Assembly: GCF_900106785.1 (NCBI RefSeq)
Contig: NZ_LT629844.1
Location: 503,105 to 567,104, forward strand
From: Prevotellamassilia timonensis
GTDB taxonomy: Bacteria > Bacteroidota > Bacteroidia > Bacteroidales > Bacteroidaceae
Direction: 5' to 3'
DNA length: 64,000 bases
Part shown: positions 1-7,776 of the stretch, in pieces
How positions within the stretch are numbered: position 1 is the stretch's first letter
How the letters are laid out: every line of letters begins with the position of its first letter
The notes under the pieces: generated by a model
Seen by the model: only the letters and a program-made list of their open reading frames with translations
Told to the model about the DNA's origin: nothing
Database searches by the model: none
Made by a program: the position numbers and the translations under genes

Positions 1-1
1 C

Positions 2-292
2 CGTCGCAATTTTGGCAACACAGGTGTCAATTCTAACACCAATTTCAACGTCAATACCAATACAGGCAACCGACGTCTCGACCGTAGCAATAATTCTTAC
101 AACAACGGTCGAGGTTTTAACACAAACCGCAATGATAACGGTGGTAGCAGCAACCGCACTTATTCACAACCCTCGCGCAGTAATGTCGGCAGTGGCAGTT
201 TTGGCGGAGGGCGTGGCTTTGGTGGTGGCCGTTCGGGTGGCTCAGTGGGTGGCTCAATGGGCGGCGGACGCGGCTTTGGTGGCCGTCGCTGA
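2..292 (+). CDS. C-terminal end of a Gly/Asn/Arg-rich protein (5' truncated by window edge)
   Basis: The frame is open from the window edge to TGA at 290-292 (96 codons). The visible part is low complexity: an Asn/Thr-rich stretch, then Gly-Phe-Gly-Gly-Arg type repeats ending in Gly-Arg-Arg. Such tails occur at the ends of surface or periplasmic Bacteroidales proteins, but no domain can be recognised. The next gene starts 70 nt later in the same direction, so the two may be co-transcribed. The overlapping longer frame at 12-344 has a biased composition and is treated as a shadow because the Gly-rich frame has the more protein-like pattern. Confidence 0.6.
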   Translation, partial: RRNFGNTGVNSNTNFNVNTNTGNRRLDRSNNSYNNGRGFNTNRNDNGGSSNRTYSQPSRSNVGSGSFGGGRGFGGGRSGGSVGGSMGGGRGFGGRR

Positions 293-361
293 TTTCGGAG
301 ACAACAGACTTCAAGAAACAATAATGGGCGAATTGCATAAATAGCCATAAACAAGCAAGTT

Positions 362-1987
362 ATGAAACTCAAATATACCGTAGCGCTCACAGCCTTTGCA
401 TTGTGCAGAAGCATGAGTGCGCAAGACATCTATAAAGTAGAAACTCTCAGCGGCAGCGACCTTAATGGTACGGCACGCTATGTGGGCATGGGTGGTGCCA
501 TGAGCGCATTGGGAGCCGACCTGTCGACCATTGGCACCAATCCTGCCGCCATAGGCATGTACCGTCGCAGCGATGTGGTACTTACGGGTAGTGCCACCAT
601 ACAGCCCAACGGTCAGTCGTTTTACGAAATAGACAAGGCACGCGGCTCGTTCGACCAGGCCGGATTTGTATATTCCTTCAAAACAGGCGATGGTAAAGGC
701 AAGGGCGTGAATTTTGCCAACTTCGCCTTCAACTACCAAAAGCGGCGCAATCTTAAAAACTTTATTGGCCTCGACAACATAGCCACGCCTAATGGCGCTT
801 CGCAGTCGTGGCAGATGCAGGAACTTGCCTATTACAATGGCAGGGGCTTGGACTTCAGCAACGACAACGACTGCAACTACACCACGCCGTTGGCTGTTAC
901 AGGTTACGATGCACAGATGATAGTTGAGGGACGCGATGCCAACGGCAACCGCATCTACACGCCGCGCAATTCGATGGCTTACAATTATTATCGTGCCCAA
1001 TGGGGAGGCATACAGCAGTACGACTTCAACCTCTCGTTCAACATCAGCAACCAATTTTACGTGGGTGCCACCTTTGGTGTGTACAATGTCGACATGCACA
1101 GCCATTTGGAGTATGATGAAAATCTTTCGGCTGACGGCACACACAGCATTGGAGCATACAACATGAATTATGACGAGTCTGTGACCGGCACTGGCTTCGA
1201 TGCCAAAGTAGGCTTTATCTACCGTCCCCTCGAAGAAAGCCCCTTCCGCATAGGTTTGTCGGTAAGCACACCTATATTCTACGATCTTACACACGATGCG
1301 TATCTCTATATGGAAAGTCCATTCCAATATACCGACCCCAAAACGAACCAAACATACGATCGTACAGCTGCAAGCTATACCGTCACAGACTTGAATTACC
1401 GCATACGCACGCCGTGGAAACTGAATATCAGTGCGGCCACCACCGTGGGCAATTACTTGGCACTTGATGCAGAGTACGAAGTGAGCCGTTACACTGGTGC
1501 GCAAGTGCGTTACCCCGATTACGACCGCTATGATTATTGGAGTGACAGCTATATCTCATCTGTTCGCGACCGCGAGATGGATAAGGAAATTGACGCCATG
1601 CTCAACACCGTGCAGACATTCCGTGTCGGTGCCGAGGTACGCATGGCACCTGGGCTGTTCGGCCGCGTTGGTTACAACTACGTGTCTTCACCATTCAAAA
1701 AGAACGCCTATTTGAACGCCTTCACCGAAAGTCCTTCATACCATTACAGTCTTAATACCGACTATGTCAATCTTGGCGCCATCAACCGCTTGACACTCGG
1801 CTTGGGCTACCGTTGCAAGCACTTCTATCTCGACATGGCCTATCAATATCAGCATCAGCATGGCGATGTTTATGCTTTCCGTGCAACGGACTTTGACGCA
1901 GGTATGTCGTCAGGCAATCTGCTGAAGGGGCAGGACGTCAAGCTCGACCGCCACAACATCATGTTAACCCTTGGCCTCAAGTTCTGA
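362..1987 (+). CDS. Outer-membrane beta-barrel transporter, OmpP1/FadL-like
   Basis: 541 aa. An N-terminal signal peptide (MKLKYTVALTAFALC, cleavage near SAQ-D) is followed by the segment GTARYVGMGGAMSALGAD and the TNPAAIGMYRR motif. That motif is characteristic of OmpP1/FadL/TodX-type barrels, which Bacteroidales genomes often annotate as hemin receptor. The remainder alternates aromatic and polar residues as expected for beta strands and ends in a Phe (GLKF), the usual barrel-insertion signal. The likely role is uptake of a hydrophobic substrate across the outer membrane; the substrate cannot be read from sequence. The start at 362 is chosen because it begins the signal peptide. Confidence 0.85.
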   Translation: MKLKYTVALTAFALCRSMSAQDIYKVETLSGSDLNGTARYVGMGGAMSALGADLSTIGTNPAAIGMYRRSDVVLTGSATIQPNGQSFYEIDKARGSFDQAGFVYSFKTGDGKGKGVNFANFAFNYQKRRNLKNFIGLDNIATPNGASQSWQMQELAYYNGRGLDFSNDNDCNYTTPLAVTGYDAQMIVEGRDANGNRIYTPRNSMAYNYYRAQWGGIQQYDFNLSFNISNQFYVGATFGVYNVDMHSHLEYDENLSADGTHSIGAYNMNYDESVTGTGFDAKVGFIYRPLEESPFRIGLSVSTPIFYDLTHDAYLYMESPFQYTDPKTNQTYDRTAASYTVTDLNYRIRTPWKLNISAATTVGNYLALDAEYEVSRYTGAQVRYPDYDRYDYWSDSYISSVRDREMDKEIDAMLNTVQTFRVGAEVRMAPGLFGRVGYNYVSSPFKKNAYLNAFTESPSYHYSLNTDYVNLGAINRLTLGLGYRCKHFYLDMAYQYQHQHGDVYAFRATDFDAGMSSGNLLKGQDVKLDRHNIMLTLGLKF

Positions 1988-2023
1988 CAATCCCCTAAAA
2001 TAGTTTGGAACACTTGCTCAATA

Positions 2024-2088
2024 AATTGCGCATATCACACAGCCGCAGCTTCGCTACGTAGCGTGCACAGCTTGTGATATGCGCAATT
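2024..2088. terminator. Strong hairpin after the OmpP1/FadL-like gene
   Basis: Perfect 16-bp inverted repeat (AATTGCGCATATCACA at 2024-2039 and its complement at 2073-2088) enclosing a second palindrome (CGCTACGTAGCG, 2052-2063). It lies 36 nt after the stop of the upstream gene and ahead of the fhs promoter, so it probably ends that transcript. There is no clear T-tract, so it could instead be a mobile palindromic repeat. Confidence 0.55.
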
Positions 2089-2173
2089 ATTGTATGCTGG
2101 CATGCAGTGTGGCCCAAATGCCCCTGCCGTGCCAAACACTTTCAAGCAAAGTCTCAAAAAACTATCAATTCGC

Positions 2174-2204
2174 TTTGCAGTTACTGCAAAAGGCTGTACT
2201 TTTG
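2174..2204 (+). promoter_or_regulatory. Promoter of fhs
   Basis: Bacteroidetes-type promoter: TTTG at 2174-2177, 19-nt spacer, TACTTTTG at 2197-2204. The predicted start is near 2211, leaving a leader of about 150 nt. It also shows that the in-frame ATG at 2208 lies at or before the transcript start and is not the translation start. Confidence 0.7.
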
Positions 2205-2216
2205 TAGATGCAGAAA

Positions 2217-2276
2217 GCATACTCTTGTTCTTTTTATCACACCCTGTGCCGCCTAAGGAGTATGCGTGTTGGCGGC
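2217..2276 (+). ncRNA. Candidate regulatory pseudoknot in the fhs leader
   Basis: Two interleaved helices can form an H-type pseudoknot. GCATACTCTT (2217-2226) pairs with AAGGAGTATGC around 2256-2265 (8 Watson-Crick pairs plus a G-T and one further A-T pair). GCCGCC (2248-2253) pairs with GGCGGC (2271-2276). It begins about 6 nt after the predicted transcript start and about 85 nt before the fhs ATG. The position and the controlled gene suggest a cis-regulatory RNA for one-carbon metabolism. I do not recognise the known THF riboswitch consensus. Confidence 0.4.
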
Positions 2277-2360
2277 TCCGCTTGCAAGTATTGGCGAAAA
2301 CACACTTGTGGGCATTGCATCATACGCAAAACTAACATTACCTATCATAATAACAAGCTA

Positions 2361-4028
2361 ATGAAGACAGATATCGAAATTGCGCACAGCACAGAGCTCA
2401 AGCGCATTGACGAGGTAGCAAAGCAGTTGGGCATCGACCCCGAAGCCATCGAACACTATGGCAAGCACATTGCCAAACTGCCCCTTTCGCTCATTGATGA
2501 GAAGAAAAAAGGCAAGCTCATCTTGGTAACAGCCATTACGGCCACACGTGCCGGCATTGGCAAGACGACTGTGAGCATTGGTCTTGCCCTTGGTCTTAAT
2601 GCTATTGGCAAGAAGGCTTGTGTGGCGTTGCGCGAGCCTTCGCTTGGTCCTTGCTTCGGCATGAAGGGCGGTGCAGCAGGTGGCGGATATGCCCAGGTGC
2701 TGCCAATGGAACGTATCAATCTGCACTTCACTGGCGACTTCCATGCCATCACCTCGGCTCACAATATGATAGCTGCCCTGCTCGACAACTACCTTTACCA
2801 GCATGAGAAGGAAGGCTTCGGCTTGCGCGAAATACTTTGGCGTCGCGTGCTCGATGTCAACGACCGTTCGCTCCGCTCTATCGTTACCGGACTCGGTCCG
2901 GCAACCAATGGCATTACACAGCAGGCTGGTTTCGATATAACCCCCGCATCAGAGTTGATGGCCATTCTTTGTCTTGCACAGGACGAGGCAGACTTGCGCC
3001 GTCGCATTGAGAACATACTTTTGGGCTATACCTACGACGGCAAGCCTTTCACTGTTAAGGATCTTGGTGTGGCTGGTGCCATCATGGTGTTGCTCAAAGA
3101 TGCCATACAGCCCAATTTGGTGCAGACAACCGAAAATACACCAGCCATTGTGCATGGTGGCCCGTTTGCCAACATTGCCCATGGCTGCAATTCGCTCATT
3201 GCCACACGCATGTCGTTGAGCCATGCCGACTACACCATCACCGAGGCCGGATTTGGTGCCGACCTGGGTGCCGAAAAGTTCTACAACATTCTTTGTCGCA
3301 AGAGCGGTCTCGAACCCGATTTGACTGTGATTGTAGCCACAGCCCAGGGCTTGAAAATGCACGGTGGCGTAGAGCTCGACAAAATTAAGGAGCCTAATGA
3401 GGAAGGCTTGCGTCACGGTCTGGCCAATCTCGACCGCCATGTACACAACCTTCAGGGCTTTGGCCAGAGCGTTGTTGTCGTGTTCAACCGTTTCGTAACC
3501 GATACAGAGGAAGAGATGGCGTTGCTGCGCGAACACTGCGAAAAGGAACTCGGCGTGCCCTTCGTCATCAACTATGCCTACACCGATGGTGGTGAGGGTG
3601 CCAAGGAGATGGCACAGCTCGTGGTTGACACCATTGACAAGAACCCCTCGCAGAAGCCCTTGCACTTTACTTACGACGACAACGACTCCATCAAGACCAA
3701 AATAGAGAAGGTGGCCAAGACCATTTATGGTGCGGCCAGTGTCACCTTTGCCAAGCCGGCTTTGAAACGCATCAAGTTGGCCGAGGAACACGGTATGGCC
3801 CACTTCCCCGTGTGCATTGCCAAGACGCAGTTCTCATTCTCGGCCGATGCCAAGCAGTATGGTGCGGTGAGTGGTTTCAACATTCTCATAAAGGACGTTG
3901 TGCTCAACGCAGGTGCCGAGATGATAGTAGCCATTGCTGGTGACATCTTGCGTATGCCTGGTTTGCCCAAGGATCCGCAAGCCAACCACATCGATTATGT
4001 TGATGGCGAAATCATTGGCTTGAGTTAA
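2361..4028 (+). CDS. fhs: Formate-tetrahydrofolate ligase
   Basis: 555 aa, the usual length for the family. It catalyses ATP-dependent formation of 10-formyl-THF from formate and THF in the cytosol. Visible marks are the P-loop-like segment [18 protein letters not shown], the signature [19 protein letters not shown], and FTGDFHAI further on. The start at 2361 gives [16 protein letters not shown], matching the family N-terminus; the 51-residue upstream extension is rejected because it would begin at the transcript start. The gene is monocistronic, with its own promoter, a structured leader and a strong terminator shared with the convergent symporter gene. Confidence 0.95.
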   Translation: MKTDIEIAHSTELKRIDEVAKQLGIDPEAIEHYGKHIAKLPLSLIDEKKKGKLILVTAITATRAGIGKTTVSIGLALGLNAIGKKACVALREPSLGPCFGMKGGAAGGGYAQVLPMERINLHFTGDFHAITSAHNMIAALLDNYLYQHEKEGFGLREILWRRVLDVNDRSLRSIVTGLGPATNGITQQAGFDITPASELMAILCLAQDEADLRRRIENILLGYTYDGKPFTVKDLGVAGAIMVLLKDAIQPNLVQTTENTPAIVHGGPFANIAHGCNSLIATRMSLSHADYTITEAGFGADLGAEKFYNILCRKSGLEPDLTVIVATAQGLKMHGGVELDKIKEPNEEGLRHGLANLDRHVHNLQGFGQSVVVVFNRFVTDTEEEMALLREHCEKELGVPFVINYAYTDGGEGAKEMAQLVVDTIDKNPSQKPLHFTYDDNDSIKTKIEKVAKTIYGAASVTFAKPALKRIKLAEEHGMAHFPVCIAKTQFSFSADAKQYGAVSGFNILIKDVVLNAGAEMIVAIAGDILRMPGLPKDPQANHIDYVDGEIIGLS

Positions 4029-4126
4029 TGTGCTTTCAATGTGAAAATAACTTTGAACACCTGCTTAATACGGCAGACACCGTAGCGTGATCTGTTGGCC
4101 GCTAATGCAGAAAACAAAAGAATATA

Positions 4127-4177
4127 AAGGCTGACGCCGTAGCGTTTTTGTTTATAACACGCTACGGCGTCAGCCTT
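4127..4177. terminator. Bidirectional terminator between fhs and the convergent symporter gene
   Basis: Perfect 18-bp inverted repeat (AAGGCTGACGCCGTAGCG at 4127-4144, complement at 4160-4177) with a 15-nt loop rich in T. It lies between two convergent genes, about 100 nt after fhs and 44 nt from the other stop, so it can serve both strands. Confidence 0.8.
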
Positions 4178-4220
4178 CATTTGTACATCTGCACATCTGC
4201 ACATCAGCGAGCTGTGCTCG

Positions 4221-5570
4221 CTATCCCTCCTCGTCCAGCCTGTTCTCCCACAAGTAGTGGCGTGTCTCCTTGACAATCACGCCCGACAGCAGGAGCAGCG
4301 ACACAATGTTAGGCAGAGCCATCAAGGCATTGCACGTATCACCCAAATTCCATACAAGATTTATGGCTGTAACGGAACCTATAAAAGTAGCCGAAATCCA
4401 CAAAATGCGGTACACATAGCGTGCCTTGCGGCCAAACATATATTCGAGTGCTTTCTCCCCCAAGTAACTCCACCCCAGAATGGTGCTGAATGAGAAAGTG
4501 AGTATACCCATCGTCAGCACAAACGGGCCAAAAGTGGGAATCTGTCCGAATGCCACCTTGGTGAGTGTGGCGCCTGCTGTCGAGTCAATGCCAGGGTCGG
4601 CCATGATAGAACTTACAAGCACCAGTCCCGTGATGGCACAAATCACCACCGTGTCCCAAAAAGGCGAGGTAGAGCTAACCAACGCCTGACGCACCGGGTT
4701 GCGCGTTTGGGCAGCCGCAGCCACAATGGGGGCAGAGCCAAGTCCCGACTCGTTTGAGAACAAGCCACGGGCAATGCCATAGCGCATGGCAATCATCATG
4801 GTAGAACCCACAAAACCGCCTGTTGCAGCGTGCGGTGTAAAGGCATCTGTCACAATCAGCTTCAGTGCCGGCCACACATATTCGTGGTTAATGCCCAACA
4901 ACCACAAGCAACCCCCTACATAAAACAGTGCCATGAAAGGTACAAGCCCCTCGCACACACGGGCAATGCCTTTAACGCCAAACATGATGACTGCACAGGT
5001 GAGCAAGGCTATGGCGATGCCGGTGTAAAGGGGCGGAATATGATATCCCTCGTGCAGCAGCATCGATATGGAGTTGCATTGAATCATGTTGCCAATGAAG
5101 AAAGAGGCCAACACGGTGCAAAGGGCAAAAACTATTCCAAGCCAGCGGCAGCCAAGGCCGCGCTCAATGGCATACATCGGTCCGCCAAGCATCTTGCCGT
5201 CCTTTGTTGTGATGCGGTACTTAATGGCGAGCAATCCCTCGGCATATTTTGTAGCAATGCCCAACACGCCTGTCATCCAACACCAAAACACGGCCCCCGG
5301 CCCACCCATGGTAACTGCGGTGGCCACACCTATAATATTGCCAGTGCCAATGGTGCCGGCCAGGCTTGTGGCCAAGGCCGAAAATTGGCTCACATCGCCT
5401 GTCGAGCCTTTGTCGCGCTTTATGCTGAGCCTGATAGCCTTAAATATGTAGCGTTGTGGAAAGCGCAAACGTATGGTCAGATACAAATGCGTGCCAAGGA
5501 GCAACACAATCATGGGCACCCCCCACAGGTGGCCGTTTATAAGTGTAAGAAAGTCGTTTAGTGCAGACAT
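4221..5570 (-). CDS. Alanine/glycine:cation symporter (AGCS family)
   Basis: 449 aa integral membrane protein that imports alanine or glycine with Na+ or H+. The family signature is clear: SQFSALATSLAGTIGTGNIIGVATAVTMGGPGA near residue 60-90, then GGPMYAIERGLG and the segment RYGIARGLFSNESGLGSAPIVAAAAQ. About ten to eleven hydrophobic helices are visible. The start at 5570 (MSALNDFLTL) is used because the longer frame adds 29 residues derived from the octamer-repeat DNA upstream (5611-5642). Confidence 0.93.
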   Translation of the reverse strand: MSALNDFLTLINGHLWGVPMIVLLLGTHLYLTIRLRFPQRYIFKAIRLSIKRDKGSTGDVSQFSALATSLAGTIGTGNIIGVATAVTMGGPGAVFWCWMTGVLGIATKYAEGLLAIKYRITTKDGKMLGGPMYAIERGLGCRWLGIVFALCTVLASFFIGNMIQCNSISMLLHEGYHIPPLYTGIAIALLTCAVIMFGVKGIARVCEGLVPFMALFYVGGCLWLLGINHEYVWPALKLIVTDAFTPHAATGGFVGSTMMIAMRYGIARGLFSNESGLGSAPIVAAAAQTRNPVRQALVSSTSPFWDTVVICAITGLVLVSSIMADPGIDSTAGATLTKVAFGQIPTFGPFVLTMGILTFSFSTILGWSYLGEKALEYMFGRKARYVYRILWISATFIGSVTAINLVWNLGDTCNALMALPNIVSLLLLSGVIVKETRHYLWENRLDEEG

Positions 5571-5610
5571 TGTATAGTTCTTTGTTTGTATTATTGTGCG
5601 TTGGCGGAAT

Positions 5611-5642
5611 AAGTAAACAACTTGACAAGTTAACGGGTTGAC
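5611..5642 (-). repeat. Octamer repeat array upstream of the AGCS gene
   Basis: Four contiguous 8-nt units on the minus strand, reading GTCAACCC, GTTAACTT, GTCAAGTT, GTTTACTT. The array ends 41 nt before the AGCS start codon and lies on its coding strand. It is one of six arrays of this type in the window. Confidence 0.75.
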
Positions 5643-5687
5643 AGGTAAGTTTGCCAAGCTTTTTGAGCTTCTTACCCTTATGACTTT

Positions 5688-5931
5688 ACTCGAGTTTCGG
5701 ATTTAGCAAGTGCGGGCTGAAAGCCCAATGTAATTCATAGCCCAGGGCAACACCCTGGGTGGAATTGAACAAGGAAGTGACGCCCTGTAAGGGCAGAAGT
5801 AAAGCCACTTCATCATACTTTTGCCCTTACAGGGCGTAACGTTTCTTCTTGCGGGCGACCCAGGGCGTTGCCCCGGGCTATGGATTGCATTGGGCTTTCA
5901 GCCCGCACTTGCTAAATCCGAAATTTGAGTG
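5688..5931. repeat. Nested palindromic intergenic element (REP/BIME-like)
   Basis: The ends form an imperfect inverted repeat of about 70 nt per arm containing GCGGGCTGAAAGCCC and a GCCCAGGGC..CCTGGGT palindrome. The core has a second perfect 16-bp inverted repeat, ACGCCCTGTAAGGGCA with its complement. There is no open frame. Similar GGGCTGAAAGCCC elements are known as repetitive extragenic palindromes in Bacteroidetes, often mobilised by REP-associated transposases. The outer end (TAAATCCGAAAYT) recurs alone at about 53403 and 54627. Confidence 0.75.
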
Positions 5932-5969
5932 ACTTTAGCATAATAAATTGGTGTAAAACATACTTACTT

Positions 5970-6001
5970 GTTAACTTGTCAACTCGTTAATCCGTTAACC
6001 A
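5970..6001 (+). repeat. Octamer repeat array upstream of the PP2C-like gene
   Basis: Four contiguous units: GTTAACTT, GTCAACTC, GTTAATCC, GTTAACCA. The array lies 107 nt before the start at 6108, in the orientation of that gene. Confidence 0.75.
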
Positions 6002-6059
6002 AGAATCCCGTCAACGGGTTATTGTTGTGCAAAAGTATAACATTTTTCGCTTTTATTGT

Positions 6060-6067
6060 TACTTTTG
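6060..6067 (+). promoter_or_regulatory. -7 promoter box of the PP2C-like gene
   Basis: TACTTTTG matches TAnnTTTG and lies 40 nt before the ATG at 6108. No good -33 box is seen at the usual distance. Confidence 0.5.
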
Positions 6068-6107
6068 TAGTAGAACTCGCAATAAATACTAACAATAAGG
6101 CAAATAT

Positions 6108-6914
6108 ATGCAAATAATCGAGCATTTCATACAAGGCAAACGCAACAATGCGCAGTTGTGTGAAGACGGTTGGGTGGTCACTCCCCATTTTGCGGCAGTT
6201 GTCGACGGCAGCACCTCCAAAGTGGCCGGGCGCAATGGCGGACGCATGGCCATGGAACTGGTGTGCAAGGCCCTGCACACCTTGTCCCCATTGGCCGACA
6301 AGGCCACTATGCTGCACCACCTGACCGACGTGCTTGCAGCACACAATGTGCCGCAAGCCGCCACAAAGGCCGAATACCGTCTGACCTGTTCGGCCGTCAT
6401 TTACAGTGCAGCGCGCCGTGTGGTGTGGCAGGTGGGCGACTGCTTATGCCGTTTTGGCGGAACCACCTACACACACAACAAATTAGTCGACACCATACTG
6501 ACCGACGCACGTTGTCATGCCGTGCAATACCTGTTGGCGCATGGGCATACTGCGGCCGACATCATGGCCAACGACCTTGGCCGCGCCATAATATTCGATG
6601 CACTGCGTGAGCAGACCAATTTTCAGAATGATCCCAATCCATATAACCCCTACCGCTATCCCGTGTTCGACGGCACACCAGTTGACAACGCCCTGGTGCC
6701 CGAATTGCCGGTGCCAAAGGGAGTGGGGGAGGTGGTGCTTGCTTCAGACGGCTACCCCATGCTCTTCGACACCTGGCAGCCCACCGAGGCGTATTTGCAG
6801 CAAGTGTTGCAGTCCGACCCGCTTTGCATCGCTGCCAATGCGGCCACCAAATGCTTGATGGCGGGCAATGTGTCGTTTGACGACCGCTGCTACCTGCGCA
6901 TCGCGACAAATTGA
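6108..6914 (+). CDS. PP2C-like protein phosphatase domain protein
   Basis: 268 aa, cytosolic. PP2C-type metal-binding motifs are visible in order: CEDGW near residue 20, AAVVDGSTS near 33-41, VWQVGDC in the middle, VLASDGYPML near 205-215 and FDDRCYLRI at the end. These fit Mn/Mg-dependent Ser/Thr phosphatases. The sequence is shorter and more divergent than housekeeping Stp enzymes, so the substrate is unknown. It lies upstream of a tyrosine-phosphatase gene in the same direction, but that gene has its own promoter. Confidence 0.75.
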   Translation: MQIIEHFIQGKRNNAQLCEDGWVVTPHFAAVVDGSTSKVAGRNGGRMAMELVCKALHTLSPLADKATMLHHLTDVLAAHNVPQAATKAEYRLTCSAVIYSAARRVVWQVGDCLCRFGGTTYTHNKLVDTILTDARCHAVQYLLAHGHTAADIMANDLGRAIIFDALREQTNFQNDPNPYNPYRYPVFDGTPVDNALVPELPVPKGVGEVVLASDGYPMLFDTWQPTEAYLQQVLQSDPLCIAANAATKCLMAGNVSFDDRCYLRIATN

Positions 6915-7004
6915 TAGGCGGGTTGATGGGGTGACCAACTCCGCCAACTTCACTAACTCGTCACAGACTCCCTCCCCTCGTCATCTAAATCCCTCCCGCC
7001 AAAC

Positions 7005-7035
7005 TTGCCCCGTATTGAAATTCATGCTAACTTCG
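7005..7035 (+). promoter_or_regulatory. Promoter of the LMW phosphatase, almost leaderless transcript
   Basis: TTG at 7005-7007, 20-nt spacer, TAACTTCG at 7028-7035. The predicted transcript start is about 7042, two bases before the ATG at 7044. The mRNA would be nearly leaderless, and the in-frame ATG at 7005 is excluded. Confidence 0.6.
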
Positions 7036-7043
7036 CGCCCATT

Positions 7044-7514
7044 ATGACAAATATCCTATTCATTTGCCTCGGCAATATCTGCCGTTCGTGCACAGCCGAG
7101 GAAATATTCCGCACAATGGTCCACAAGGCCGGCCGTGATGTTGACTTTCACATCGATTCGGCAGGTCTCATCAACTATCACGAGGGCGAACTGCCCGACA
7201 AACGTATGCGCAGCCATGCTGCCGACCATGGTTATTACCTCACACACCGGTCGCGCCCCATCACAATGGCCGATTTTGACAAGTTCGATCTCATCATTGC
7301 CATGGACGAGCGCAACCGCGACAATTTGCTGTCGATGGCCCCCGACGAAGCAGCACGCAACAAAGTGGTGATGATGGCCGACTACCTGCAGCACCACGAG
7401 GACGTAACCATCATACCCGACCCCTATTATGGCGGAGCCAAGGGGTTTGAACTGGTTATAGAATTGCTCGAGGACGCCTGTGAGGGACTGTTGCTCCAAC
7501 TAACTGCAAATTAA
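7044..7514 (+). CDS. Low-molecular-weight protein-tyrosine phosphatase
   Basis: 156 aa, the standard length of the family. The catalytic P-loop CLGNICRS (Cys-x5-Arg) is near residue 9-16 and the general-acid loop reads IPDPYYGG near the C-terminus. It hydrolyses phosphotyrosine or related low-molecular phosphates in the cytosol. One oddity is that the residue after CRS, usually Pro (CRSP), is Cys here (CRSCTAEE), which puts a third Cys at the mouth of the active site. The start at 7044 follows from the promoter position and from the family N-terminus (short strand TNILFICLGN). Confidence 0.9.
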   Translation: MTNILFICLGNICRSCTAEEIFRTMVHKAGRDVDFHIDSAGLINYHEGELPDKRMRSHAADHGYYLTHRSRPITMADFDKFDLIIAMDERNRDNLLSMAPDEAARNKVVMMADYLQHHEDVTIIPDPYYGGAKGFELVIELLEDACEGLLLQLTAN

Positions 7515-7560
7515 CAATGCGTTTTTGCTACTGTAAAATGCAGTTGTCAAAATAAAATGT

Positions 7561-7568
7561 TACATTTG
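7561..7568 (+). promoter_or_regulatory. -7 promoter box before the kinase-like gene
   Basis: TACATTTG matches TAnnTTTG. It implies a leader of about 200 nt before the ATG at 7777. The -33 region is poor. Confidence 0.45.
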
Positions 7569-7605
7569 CACTAAGAATAAGCTAAGGCAAAACATCAACA
7601 GACAT

Positions 7606-7671
7606 GTTGAAAGGGAGAGGTGGCAAGCAATCAGCTTGCAGGGCAAGCACTTTGTTCGCTTCTCTTTTAAC
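7606..7671 (+). ncRNA. Structured leader with two competing GCAAGC/GCTTGC pairings
   Basis: An outer stem of about 13 bp (7606-7619 with 7659-7671, including G-T pairs) encloses a perfect hairpin GCAAGC (7623-7628) / GCTTGC (7634-7639). A second GCAAGC at 7643-7648 could pair with the same GCTTGC instead, giving two mutually exclusive folds. It lies in the predicted 5' leader of the kinase-like gene. Confidence 0.35.
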
Positions 7672-7699
7672 AGCGCTGACTTGAAAGCCATTCATACTT

Positions 7700-7715
7700 G
7701 TCAACTTGTTAACCC
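7700..7715 (+). repeat. Octamer repeat pair upstream of the kinase-like gene
   Basis: Two contiguous units, GTCAACTT and GTTAACCC, 62 nt before the start at 7777 and in the gene's orientation. Confidence 0.65.
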
Positions 7716-7776
7716 CGATATTTGCCAACATAACAAGAAACTATTAACAACATAAACACGCAATACATATAATATC

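Noticed and set aside
311..1504. Long minus-strand frame opposite the outer-membrane protein gene
   Set aside because: It is the complement of a gene with a clear signal peptide and family motif; the minus product has no recognisable pattern.
2217..2276. A known THF riboswitch
   Set aside because: The conserved sequences of described THF classes were not recognised; only the pseudoknot pairing is claimed.
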